NCBI GenBank assembly: GCA_020161295.1
Contig: JAIUOA010000005.1
Span: 1-64,000, forward strand
DNA: 64,000 bases
From: Bacillota bacterium
GTDB lineage: Bacteria > Bacillota > Clostridia > Peptostreptococcales > Acidaminobacteraceae
Direction: 5' to 3'
Shown here: positions 1 through 7,581 of the stretch, in pieces
How positions within the stretch are numbered: position 1 is the stretch's first letter
Layout of the letters: each line of letters starts with the position of its first letter
Translations under genes and position numbers: made by a program
The notes under the pieces: generated by a model
Told to the model about the DNA's origin: nothing
The model's database searches: none
Seen by the model: only the letters and a program-made list of their open reading frames with translations

Positions 1-283
1 CATTTCTGAGTCAACCAAGGGTGAATTCTGCATTCATCCATAATCAAATGGTCTTAATCAACCTTTGACTCACAAGAAAACGCTGATTTTTTTTAAAACC
101 TTTTTTCATAGGTTATTTGACACTACCTAACTAAATATTTTCCCATAAAACATCCCCACTATGTTTTCATAACAAAACATAGTACAGTTCTTTATATCAC
201 GCAACCTACATAATCCGACAAAATGTTACAAAATACTACATGAAAAATTTAAAAAAATTTTACATCTATGACAATTAAGCAAG
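1..283. other. AT-rich intergenic region at the window's left edge
   Basis: No convincing gene is seen here. The stretch is AT-rich with several A/T runs around 240-262. An 8-bp inverted pair, TGAGTCAA at 7-14 and TTGACTCA at 64-71, is the only ordered feature noticed. It could be chance or an operator for a gene beyond the left edge. Confidence 0.4.
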
Positions 284-326
284 AAACCCGTAACACAAAG
301 GAAACATAATTTTGCGTTACGGGTTT
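284..326 (-). terminator. Long hairpin just after the diguanylate cyclase stop, probable terminator
   Basis: Perfect 11-bp arms, AAACCCGTAAC at 284-294 and GTTACGGGTTT at 316-326, extend by about five more pairs after a single mismatch. On the minus strand the stem ends in TTTCTTGCTT. It begins 9 bp past the cyclase stop codon, as expected for a rho-independent terminator, although the T run is short. Confidence 0.5.
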
Positions 327-334
327 GAACCACC

Positions 335-1792
335 TCATTCTCTAATTTGAAAAGTGTTTTTACTCTTCTTTTCATACATCCTGCGATCGGCTAAAATCAA
401 CAATGTCGCAAACTCTCGAGACTCCAGAGGAAACTCTGCGATACCGAAGCTCAGCCCGCAACCTACATCTTCTACACCGAGCACCTCCATGCGATGCGCC
501 AAATGGTCAGATAAACCCATCAACCGTTTTGAAACCTCATCAGCCTCAGAGTGATAGATAATGCCGATAAACTCATCCCCACCAACCCGCATCAGGATAT
601 CCGTTTCACGAAATGCCTTCTTCAAAAGCTGAGACATCACTAAAATGTATTGGTCCCCTAAAGCGTGGCCGTATTGGTCGTTCACCTTTTTCAGTCCGTC
701 GAGGTCAGCACTAAATAACAGAAACGGTTGGTTGCTCCTGAGGCAAACCTCAAACCCGGTTTTACTGTATTCATCTAAATACCATCTGTTATAAAGTCCG
801 GTCAGCTGATCATGATAAGAAAGGTGTATGGTTTTTTCCAGATACCTAAGTGCACTTAAAATCAACGTGACCTGTTCACTTATGAACCGAATCATCTCCA
901 GATCAAACTCAGAAAACGCATTTTTACGCGTCGCATCAAGGTTGAGTAATCCGATAAAGTCGCCATCGATGATGATGGGTGAGCTTAGCACCGACTCTAT
1001 TCGGTTACCGCTGAGGTTCACTGGTATTTTTATGGCGAACTGGTCTTCGATTTCATCGATGTCATTGATGATAACCGGAGAATGTTCATCCGGATCCTTG
1101 AATCGGTAATAAAATGACTTTTCATACGGTAGTTTAAACAGCTCCTTGATTTCAGGCGCATAGCCCACCGTGGACTTGATGCTTAAAATCCCCTTATCGT
1201 CTTTTAGCATAATCGTTCCCACATCCACATAATCCAGCTTTTCCACTAATGTCTCAATCAACTGATCCAGTAAATTCTGTAAGGGCTCACTGCATATCAG
1301 CATATTATTCAGCTTGATGACCAGGTCTTTGAGCCACTGGTACGTGTGCTCGCTGGTCACATCCATAGCCGTTATATACGTCACGGGTTGACCTTGAACG
1401 AGAATACATTTCACTCCAATATTAAGAATTCTCACATGTCCCAAACGATCGATGATATGTACCGCTTTTAAGTGTCCATCAGTTTGACCTACCGCTTCAT
1501 TCATTTTTCTAAATAAAGCTTCTAGGCGTTCATAATCCTCACTTCTAGAAAAACGGCTTCTAAGCGATGCGAGGAGAACCACTTCACCAGTAGGAATATT
1601 AATCAATTGTTTCATGGCCGTGTTTTGATACGTCATCACCCCTGTCTGATCAAACATGATGACCGCAGTGCCTAAAGAGTCCAAAAGCTGCTCGCCAGTA
1701 TGAAGGTCTTGCGCCAGCAATTGCTTCATCGTTTCATCTGCCTCGACTAAACCGAACCATTTCATTATCATTTTTTTAAGTAACGGCTTCAT
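335..1792 (-). CDS. PAS-GAF-GGDEF diguanylate cyclase
   Basis: Predicted cytoplasmic enzyme making cyclic di-GMP from two GTP. The order seen is a PAS-like region (about 33-150), a GAF-like region (about 170-315) and a GGDEF domain (about 325-480). The active-site motif GGDEF is intact at 404-408. R395-E-T-D398 lies exactly five residues before it, matching the inhibitory I-site of the family, so product feedback is likely. No membrane segment or signal peptide is evident, so the signal is probably cytoplasmic. It starts 15 nt after the DUF438 gene ends and is probably cotranscribed with it. The ligands of the PAS and GAF domains cannot be read from sequence. Confidence 0.9.
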   Translation of the reverse strand: MKPLLKKMIMKWFGLVEADETMKQLLAQDLHTGEQLLDSLGTAVIMFDQTGVMTYQNTAMKQLINIPTGEVVLLASLRSRFSRSEDYERLEALFRKMNEAVGQTDGHLKAVHIIDRLGHVRILNIGVKCILVQGQPVTYITAMDVTSEHTYQWLKDLVIKLNNMLICSEPLQNLLDQLIETLVEKLDYVDVGTIMLKDDKGILSIKSTVGYAPEIKELFKLPYEKSFYYRFKDPDEHSPVIINDIDEIEDQFAIKIPVNLSGNRIESVLSSPIIIDGDFIGLLNLDATRKNAFSEFDLEMIRFISEQVTLILSALRYLEKTIHLSYHDQLTGLYNRWYLDEYSKTGFEVCLRSNQPFLLFSADLDGLKKVNDQYGHALGDQYILVMSQLLKKAFRETDILMRVGGDEFIGIIYHSEADEVSKRLMGLSDHLAHRMEVLGVEDVGCGLSFGIAEFPLESREFATLLILADRRMYEKKSKNTFQIRE

Positions 1793-1807
1793 AATAGCCC
1801 CCAGTAA

Positions 1808-3013
1808 TTACCATTCCAAGAGACGTCTTTGCCCCTCCAGTGCCCGTAAGCCACTGATTTCTTGAGAAACCTCTAGTGTCCCTCGATATTCCCCATTTGT
1901 ATTTCTGAGTGCAAAATATTGAATATGAATGAACATCCCCCGCATCTGGATCCAAAATGAGGCTTCGCTCTTGGTTCCCTCCTTAAACGCTTTTAAAATG
2001 TCCTCCACCACATGCACACTTTCAGGAGGATGACAGTTTCTAACATCTCTGCCGATAACGGCCACCGATCTGGGAAATATCCGATCCTTTGGTCTCGAAA
2101 AAAAAGCCACCTTATCGAATTCGTCCACTAATGTCATGTCCACTGGCAGATGATCAAGTAAAAGTCCCAGCTGCTCAAAATCCATATGCCCAGTGGCAAA
2201 CTTTAGCATTTCCACTGCGTCACTTTGCTTTCCAGCACTAAAATGGGGGACTTCGTGAACCATTACTTCCCCTTCTATGGTCGGAGTGTCAATATAAGAA
2301 AACGCATACTCCAAGCTCTGAAGTCGCATGGAACGGAACGCTTCACCGTCCAGTAGCTGTGCTGCCGCTGGGAACAATATCAGTTCCTGCTTCTGCACCA
2401 AACCATATAGTAAAAAATAGAAGCGACCAATCTCCGTGCTGAGTGCCGCCTCCTCATATCCCTCAGGCGCGCCACGGCCAGCATCGCCGAGCATTTCATC
2501 AAGTGTCTTCCAAAGAGCGCGAAGCTCATCGTGGAGCGACCACATGATTTTAAGGCCATCATAACGTTCAGATTTTTTCTCCATCATGGGAAAAAGGATG
2601 TTTTCAATTTTTAGAAGATGGGCATTATACTCCTTGCTGCCTTCCACTAGCTTTCTTAGCTCAGGAAGTAAATCGATCAAGTCGTGCGTTTTAATTTTAG
2701 GCTTAAACCCTTCCAGCAAGAGTAACAAGCCTGCATTCTCAGCCATCATATCCCCTAAAAAGCTCTCTCTTTCTGGCTTCTCCCAAGGATAGTTACTGAG
2801 TGCCTTATAAAATACATTGATCAGTTTGTCCACTACGGACAGTAGCTCTTTAGGACTAAGTCCCATCTTAAGTTGCTCGTATTGCACCAATACCAGCTCC
2901 TGCGGTGTGATGGATTGGATTTCGTTCAGGTATTTCATATAGAGCGTTTTACCGTCCTCTTTATGGACCATCCCTAAGCAATAATCCAACAAATGCTTGA
3001 TCTTTTCCTCCAT
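1808..3013 (-). CDS. DUF438 protein with hemerythrin-like and PAS domains
   Basis: Three parts are visible: an N-terminal DUF438 helical domain (about 1-70), a hemerythrin HHE-like helical region (about 110-225, with the paired ILFP segments typical of that fold), and a C-terminal PAS domain (about 290-400) containing the family's CHPPESVH stretch. Proteins of this layout are common in anaerobic Firmicutes and are thought to sense redox state or bind metal or heme; the function is not established. The PAS ending EGQRRLLEW is close to the family's usual C-terminus, so the gene looks complete. It lies directly upstream of the diguanylate cyclase, which suggests the pair links redox state to c-di-GMP. 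That link is inference. Confidence 0.82.
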   Translation of the reverse strand: MEEKIKHLLDYCLGMVHKEDGKTLYMKYLNEIQSITPQELVLVQYEQLKMGLSPKELLSVVDKLINVFYKALSNYPWEKPERESFLGDMMAENAGLLLLLEGFKPKIKTHDLIDLLPELRKLVEGSKEYNAHLLKIENILFPMMEKKSERYDGLKIMWSLHDELRALWKTLDEMLGDAGRGAPEGYEEAALSTEIGRFYFLLYGLVQKQELILFPAAAQLLDGEAFRSMRLQSLEYAFSYIDTPTIEGEVMVHEVPHFSAGKQSDAVEMLKFATGHMDFEQLGLLLDHLPVDMTLVDEFDKVAFFSRPKDRIFPRSVAVIGRDVRNCHPPESVHVVEDILKAFKEGTKSEASFWIQMRGMFIHIQYFALRNTNGEYRGTLEVSQEISGLRALEGQRRLLEW

Positions 3014-3101
3014 GGTTCCCCCTTAACATCGTTTTTATGTTTAATAAGTCCTTATGAAAAAGGATGACCAGAACTGAAATCCGATCATCCCAAACAAATG
3101 C

Positions 3102-3533
3102 TTAAGACCGATACTGCTCATGTAGGCTAAAGTTTTCGTTATATAGTACCACCTGATCTCCTTCTCTAGTGGTGTAATTCACCACGATAGGTCCCATCAA
3201 GTTATACGTGAAATCCTTAACCTCACCGGGAATCGTTACTATACTATAAATGCCCAGCTCAGATTCCTTCGTAATATGAAGGGTCTTCTCAGTTTCTTCT
3301 GGGAGTTCGAACGCATAGTCCGGTCTAAAAATAAATGGTACCGTGATCACAAACGCCAAATCGGGGTCATCCACCGATTGAAGCCAGAAAAATGGGACAG
3401 GTTCTTCTGTGTCATAATTGTTTACGATAGCGAATTGTTTTCTTTCTTCAAATCCCTTCAGTCCGTTGGCGAAATTGATAATGTGGTCATCTGGAACATC
3501 CAGTTCACCAAAATATCGCGTGTTTAAACGCAT
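3102..3533 (-). CDS. fliW: Flagellar assembly factor FliW
   Basis: FliW binds flagellin and antagonises the RNA-binding protein CsrA, coupling flagellin synthesis to filament assembly. The 143-residue length and the opening with Y-F-G-E-L followed by I-x-F-x-x-G-L-x-G-F-E are characteristic, as are the central PFFWLQS and the DPDLAFVI segment. A GGAGGTGGG ribosome site precedes the ATG. Usually fliW sits beside csrA and flagellin genes, but here its neighbours are the DUF438 gene 88 nt downstream and an ABC transporter upstream. A weak sigma-28-like promoter is marked separately. Confidence 0.92.
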   Translation of the reverse strand: MRLNTRYFGELDVPDDHIINFANGLKGFEERKQFAIVNNYDTEEPVPFFWLQSVDDPDLAFVITVPFIFRPDYAFELPEETEKTLHITKESELGIYSIVTIPGEVKDFTYNLMGPIVVNYTTREGDQVVLYNENFSLHEQYRS

Positions 3534-3595
3534 AATCCCACCTCCAAATACGTGTAGTATTCGTGTAATACCCTATTTGATGGAAAATAATCGCT

Positions 3596-3621
3596 TTATC
3601 GCATAAATAACCGTTTATTAA
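3596..3621 (-). promoter_or_regulatory. Possible sigma-28-like promoter for fliW
   Basis: On the minus strand TTAA is followed after 14 nt by TGCGATAA, compared with the flagellar consensus TAAA-N15-GCCGATAA. The match is partial. Placement about 65 nt upstream of fliW and the flagellar role of the gene make it worth noting, but it could be chance in AT-rich DNA. Confidence 0.22.
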
Positions 3622-3629
3622 TCGTATTT

Positions 3630-4436
3630 CTACTCATTCATCATCGAAATCGAGGCGAGCAGCTTTTTCGTGTAAGGATGCACCGGGTTTTCCAGTAGGC
3701 GCTCGGTAGCCTCGCATTCCACGATTTCTCCACGGTGCATGACCGCCAAACGGTCCGAAAGGTGAATGGCGATCCGCAGGTCGTGCGTGATGAATAAATA
3801 GGTTAGTCCCAGTTGTCTTTTAAGTTCCACGAGCAGGTTGACGATTTGCCCCTGGACGGACACGTCCAGTGCTGAAACGGGTTCATCCAGGATGAGGAGC
3901 TTGGGTCTGGACGCCAATGCCCTCGCGATTCCGACCCTTTGCTTTTGGCCTCCACTTATGGCCGTCACACGGCGGTTCATCATTCCCTCACTCAATCCGA
4001 CCAACGCCAGTATCCGGCTCACTTCATTTTCTATAGTGCCTTCGAAGGCCACCTTGTGTAACAGAAGGGGTTCCTTAACCAGCTCAAACACCGTTTTCAG
4101 CGGGTCGAGGGCCCCATAGCTGTATTGAAATACGATTTGTACATCTCGTCTTAAATAAGTGGGCTCGATGCCATGAAATTTCACCAGTCCATGGTTTGCC
4201 TTCTGAAGACCTAAAATGATCTGGCTAAGGGTCGTTTTGCCACTGCCACTTTCCCCGATTAGCCCTAATGTTTCACCCTTAAAAAGGTTTAGGCTGATAT
4301 CTTTAATGGCCTCGACTTTATAGTGTTTTCCCCAAAGACCGTTTTTCACATGGAAGGTCTTCGTCAAGCGAGAGACCTCCATCAAAATCTCAGCCGACGC
4401 CGTTTCCTTACTGTCTAAAGATTCTGCTGATTTCAT
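3630..4436 (-). CDS. Dipeptide/oligopeptide-type ABC transporter ATPase, DppF/OppF-like
   Basis: One of two ATP-hydrolysing subunits powering the transporter encoded upstream. It has Walker A GESGSGKTT, the signature SGGQKQR, Walker B LLILDEPVSALD and the H-loop FITHD. The C-terminal HPYTKKLL stretch is typical of the Opp/Dpp ATPases. The start used here is the ATG that overlaps the stop of the preceding ATPase gene (TGATG), with AGGAGG nine nt ahead. A longer reading into the upstream gene is possible but unlikely. It is the last gene of the four-gene operon. The family exports or imports peptides, nickel or sugars; the substrate is unknown. Confidence 0.9.
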   Translation of the reverse strand: MKSAESLDSKETASAEILMEVSRLTKTFHVKNGLWGKHYKVEAIKDISLNLFKGETLGLIGESGSGKTTLSQIILGLQKANHGLVKFHGIEPTYLRRDVQIVFQYSYGALDPLKTVFELVKEPLLLHKVAFEGTIENEVSRILALVGLSEGMMNRRVTAISGGQKQRVGIARALASRPKLLILDEPVSALDVSVQGQIVNLLVELKRQLGLTYLFITHDLRIAIHLSDRLAVMHRGEIVECEATERLLENPVHPYTKKLLASISMMNE

Positions 4437-5383
4437 CAGGTCAGACCTCCTGCGTGCACACATCTGACGTGATGTGTGGCGGTAATTTCTCTTAGCTCAG
4501 GGATTCCTTCGTGACATCGTGGCTCTACTTGTGGACACCTAGCTGCAAATGGACAGGCCTCTGTAAACTCAGTGGGATCAAGTGCGTATCCATTTAAGGT
4601 ATACAGGCGTTCTGTTTTCGTGCGGAGTGCATTTACACAGCGCATTAGCTCGATGGTATAAGGATGCTTAGGCGATTCGAAAATTTGATCACAGGTGCCC
4701 TCTTCCATAACAAGTCCACCATATAAAATGATCATGCGATCACTGATCCTAGAAGCCAATTCAAAATCATGTGTTATGAATAAAAGCCCTAAATTTCGTT
4801 TTTTTTGAGTTTCCAGCAATAATGTGACGATGACTTCTGTAAGCGATGCGTCGATGGATGAGGTGGGTTCATCGGCGATAATGATTTCAGGTGATAAAAA
4901 GAGCGTCAGTGCGATGGTCACACGCTGTGCCTGCCCACCACTAAGCTGATACGGCATCATCTCTAATACCCTAGCAGCGTCATCTCCCAACCCCACTTCG
5001 TCTAGTACCTTGAGTACGACGTCCAGGTCCCATTTCATATCATGAACCTGAGAAAGCTCCTTAAATTGAGATTTTATGGACATATGAGGACTTAACGCTT
5101 CACCTGGATTTTGAAAAACCATCCCTATCCGTTTACCACGAATCGTGTTCAACCACTTTTCGTCCACTTTTACTAAGTCGATATCCCCTAATACGATCTG
5201 ATCCGCATTTACTGTCGCCAAATGTTTACTATAGAGCTTTAAAGGGGCCAGTGCAGAGACTGTCTTACCAGATCCAGATTCACCTAACAAGGAAACGATC
5301 TCTCCCGGTCTAACCGTATAGGAGACCCCGCGCACCACTTCAGTGCTTCCGAACTTCACATGAAGTTGATCGATCTTAAGCAT
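4436..5383 (-). CDS. Dipeptide/oligopeptide-type ABC transporter ATPase, DppD/OppD-like
   Basis: Partner ATPase of the downstream subunit. Walker A is GESGSGKT, the signature is LSGGQAQRV and Walker B is IIIADEPTSSID. The C-terminal oligopeptide/dipeptide region has the cysteine cluster C-PFAARC-Q-x-x-PRC, which ligates an iron-sulfur cluster in some DppD-family members. Length (315) is normal. It begins eight nt after the C-type permease gene, preceded by an AGGGGGG ribosome site, so the permease and both ATPases are translationally close. Substrate specificity cannot be inferred from the ATPase. Confidence 0.9.
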   Translation of the reverse strand: MLKIDQLHVKFGSTEVVRGVSYTVRPGEIVSLLGESGSGKTVSALAPLKLYSKHLATVNADQIVLGDIDLVKVDEKWLNTIRGKRIGMVFQNPGEALSPHMSIKSQFKELSQVHDMKWDLDVVLKVLDEVGLGDDAARVLEMMPYQLSGGQAQRVTIALTLFLSPEIIIADEPTSSIDASLTEVIVTLLLETQKKRNLGLLFITHDFELASRISDRMIILYGGLVMEEGTCDQIFESPKHPYTIELMRCVNALRTKTERLYTLNGYALDPTEFTEACPFAARCPQVEPRCHEGIPELREITATHHVRCVHAGGLT

Positions 5384-5391
5384 ATGCCCCC

Positions 5392-7581
5392 CTAATAATT
5401 GTTGCTTTTAATGACGGTAGATAGAAGCTTACCATAAGGACCAATATCCAGTACCATGGTAGGAAAACCCTTTGTTTGAAACAGCAGTTGATCCGTGATG
5501 GAAGGGTTAGCAAGTGCCCTGATATCGATGTCCTTCGCATTCAACCGCTTCTCAAGCTGAAGGGAAAACGTGTAGGCATAATAGCGAGAAATCGGAGACT
5601 GTCTCTGGTCGAGAAGGACACTCTGTTGACGCGAGCTTACGGAATGCCTGGTAAGGTCCATATAAAGCAGCACATCCTTTTGAGAGTAAAGGGATTTTGC
5701 GGCGTAATCAAATAATCCATGGGTGGCTTCACTTAACGTCCCGTCGAAGAATAACACGATTACCGTTCGTTTACGGTTTTTTATCGCTTCATCGACGATC
5801 CCTAGAGCTGTACCGATTTTAGTCTCCGCTTCCTTGCTGGTTAGCGCATTATAGCTGAATCCATAGATGATGGCTTCCTCGCCAGCATAGGGATCTGTTC
5901 CGGGCAATACTGCATAGACATTTCTTCCCGTGTCCCCTGTAATGGATGCCGTCTGTTCAAATGAGATAAAATTTCCTGAGGGTTCCATGAAGGGGGTCAT
6001 TTGATCCCTGTTAAGATAAAAAACTGGAATCGTGGATGCTAGCTGGGTTTCCTTCACATCAAGTAAGCGTTCTTCAGTCGTTAACCAAGCGATGCCGCCG
6101 ACCATCTCATACTGACTGATCCTCTCCGAAATATCATAGATAGCCTCAGCGCTATAAAACGTACTGTCCAGTAATAAAACCGGCTTGCGTCCCTCATAGA
6201 GCGTCGTTTCATCTAGCTTCGCCTGTATTTGTTCTGGTGTAATTTGATAGAGATCTTCATCCACAAGTGAAATAAAGACGCCTTCCACCTGATGGTTTCC
6301 ATGAGAGATAAACCGCGTTGATTCGGTGAGGTCTACGGCTTCACAGGCTGCTGCCCGACTAGATACCAGTACCTTGGCACCTGTGGTCATCGCCCCAGGT
6401 AATACTGTATACGTATGAACCATTTGTCCTGAAAGGGGTGTAAAGCCCCTTTCACTTAATGCTTCAGAAATCAATTCAGTTGCATATTCTGCCTCTGGCG
6501 TGCCGATTAGCACTGGGTTTGCACTACTATCGGTAGCCGGCAAAGCGATTGGCACCACTTCGAAACCAAAATTGCGGAAGATAAATTGCTGACCCTGTAG
6601 AAATAATGCGGCGACCAGAATCAGGCTCACAGCAATCTTTAAAGGTTTACCGGGCTTTTTCAGTTTAAGCGTTCCATTTTGAAGGTCTTTGAGGCCTTCG
6701 CCAAAGGCATTTAAGCCTAAAACGCTGATGAAGAATGCCAGCGATGGAAACCATACAAGCCACGGTGCATCACGCAGATGATTTCGTGCTGCGCCTAGCA
6801 TGCTCGCCCATTCGGGTTCGTATGAGAGGTCCATGAACTTAACATTACCATTTGAGGTATCTTCGATAAACCTGACGTTGCCCACGAATACGGCGAATAG
6901 ACCGAGCTGCATCAACAGGGTAAGCACCCTAGCAAACTCTAGGAAAAACATCACGATAATCTCGGGGATCAAGTGCCTGATCACTGTCGTGGTTGCGATT
7001 TGAAGCTTGGTTTTACCGATGGCGATATCGCCTGTCACGAAGGGTTCCTTTAAAAGCCCTGTTACACGCTCCATAATGACCACGCCGAGCTTCCCGAATC
7101 CCACGAATCCTAGAAGGACGACGAATGCGAAGACGGAAAAGCCTTTCGTAAGATTGATGAAGTAGTCCATCTTCAATATGATGATACAGAGTAGCAGTGT
7201 GGGAATCGTACCGAAGAATCGGGAAAGCTTATCGATGATTCCCTGTGCACTTAAGCTTCCAAATCCTGCTGCAAATCCTAAAGGAATGGCGAATGCGAAT
7301 CGGAAAATGACGATCAGTAACGCTAGGGTCATGGTAAGACGTGTTCCATAGACGATTAATGCCCATACCTGTCTGCCGAGTTCATCCGTCCCCATGGGAA
7401 TTCCCCACTGTGGTTTAAACGGCGCTTTCTCCAGATGAAAAGTACCGTCCTCGGATACATAGCTTCTCATGCCTTCTGTGGCATAGGGATTCGAACGGGT
7501 CCATAGGCTAGGAAATAACGCCATGCTGATAATCACCACGAGGATGATGAGACCGATGCCAAATTGAAGCTTCTTAGACAT
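5392..7581 (-). CDS. DppC-type ABC permease fused to a C-terminal M28-like ectodomain
   Basis: Residues about 1-300 form a DppC-like permease: N-terminal membrane segment, the MGTDELGRQVW motif and a coupling EAA loop near 183-206 (G-D-I-A-I-G ... RHLIPE). A further membrane segment (about 316-332) leads into some 390 extracytoplasmic residues resembling an M28-family aminopeptidase: a core strand NVYAVLPGTDP, a later FFDG stretch, and TDQLLFQTKGFPTMV near 696-710, matching the family's SDH-x-PF-x-x-x-GIPA pattern. The metal ligands appear lost: the HYD position reads FSYN (575-578), the EE position reads TL (615-616), and the late His is Gln698. Ordinary DppC proteins are about 300 residues. 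The chosen ATG has GAGGAGG eight nt ahead and overlaps the upstream gene by 8 nt. Confidence 0.82.
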   Translation of the reverse strand: MSKKLQFGIGLIILVVIISMALFPSLWTRSNPYATEGMRSYVSEDGTFHLEKAPFKPQWGIPMGTDELGRQVWALIVYGTRLTMTLALLIVIFRFAFAIPLGFAAGFGSLSAQGIIDKLSRFFGTIPTLLLCIIILKMDYFINLTKGFSVFAFVVLLGFVGFGKLGVVIMERVTGLLKEPFVTGDIAIGKTKLQIATTTVIRHLIPEIIVMFFLEFARVLTLLMQLGLFAVFVGNVRFIEDTSNGNVKFMDLSYEPEWASMLGAARNHLRDAPWLVWFPSLAFFISVLGLNAFGEGLKDLQNGTLKLKKPGKPLKIAVSLILVAALFLQGQQFIFRNFGFEVVPIALPATDSSANPVLIGTPEAEYATELISEALSERGFTPLSGQMVHTYTVLPGAMTTGAKVLVSSRAAACEAVDLTESTRFISHGNHQVEGVFISLVDEDLYQITPEQIQAKLDETTLYEGRKPVLLLDSTFYSAEAIYDISERISQYEMVGGIAWLTTEERLLDVKETQLASTIPVFYLNRDQMTPFMEPSGNFISFEQTASITGDTGRNVYAVLPGTDPYAGEEAIIYGFSYNALTSKEAETKIGTALGIVDEAIKNRKRTVIVLFFDGTLSEATHGLFDYAAKSLYSQKDVLLYMDLTRHSVSSRQQSVLLDQRQSPISRYYAYTFSLQLEKRLNAKDIDIRALANPSITDQLLFQTKGFPTMVLDIGPYGKLLSTVIKSNNY

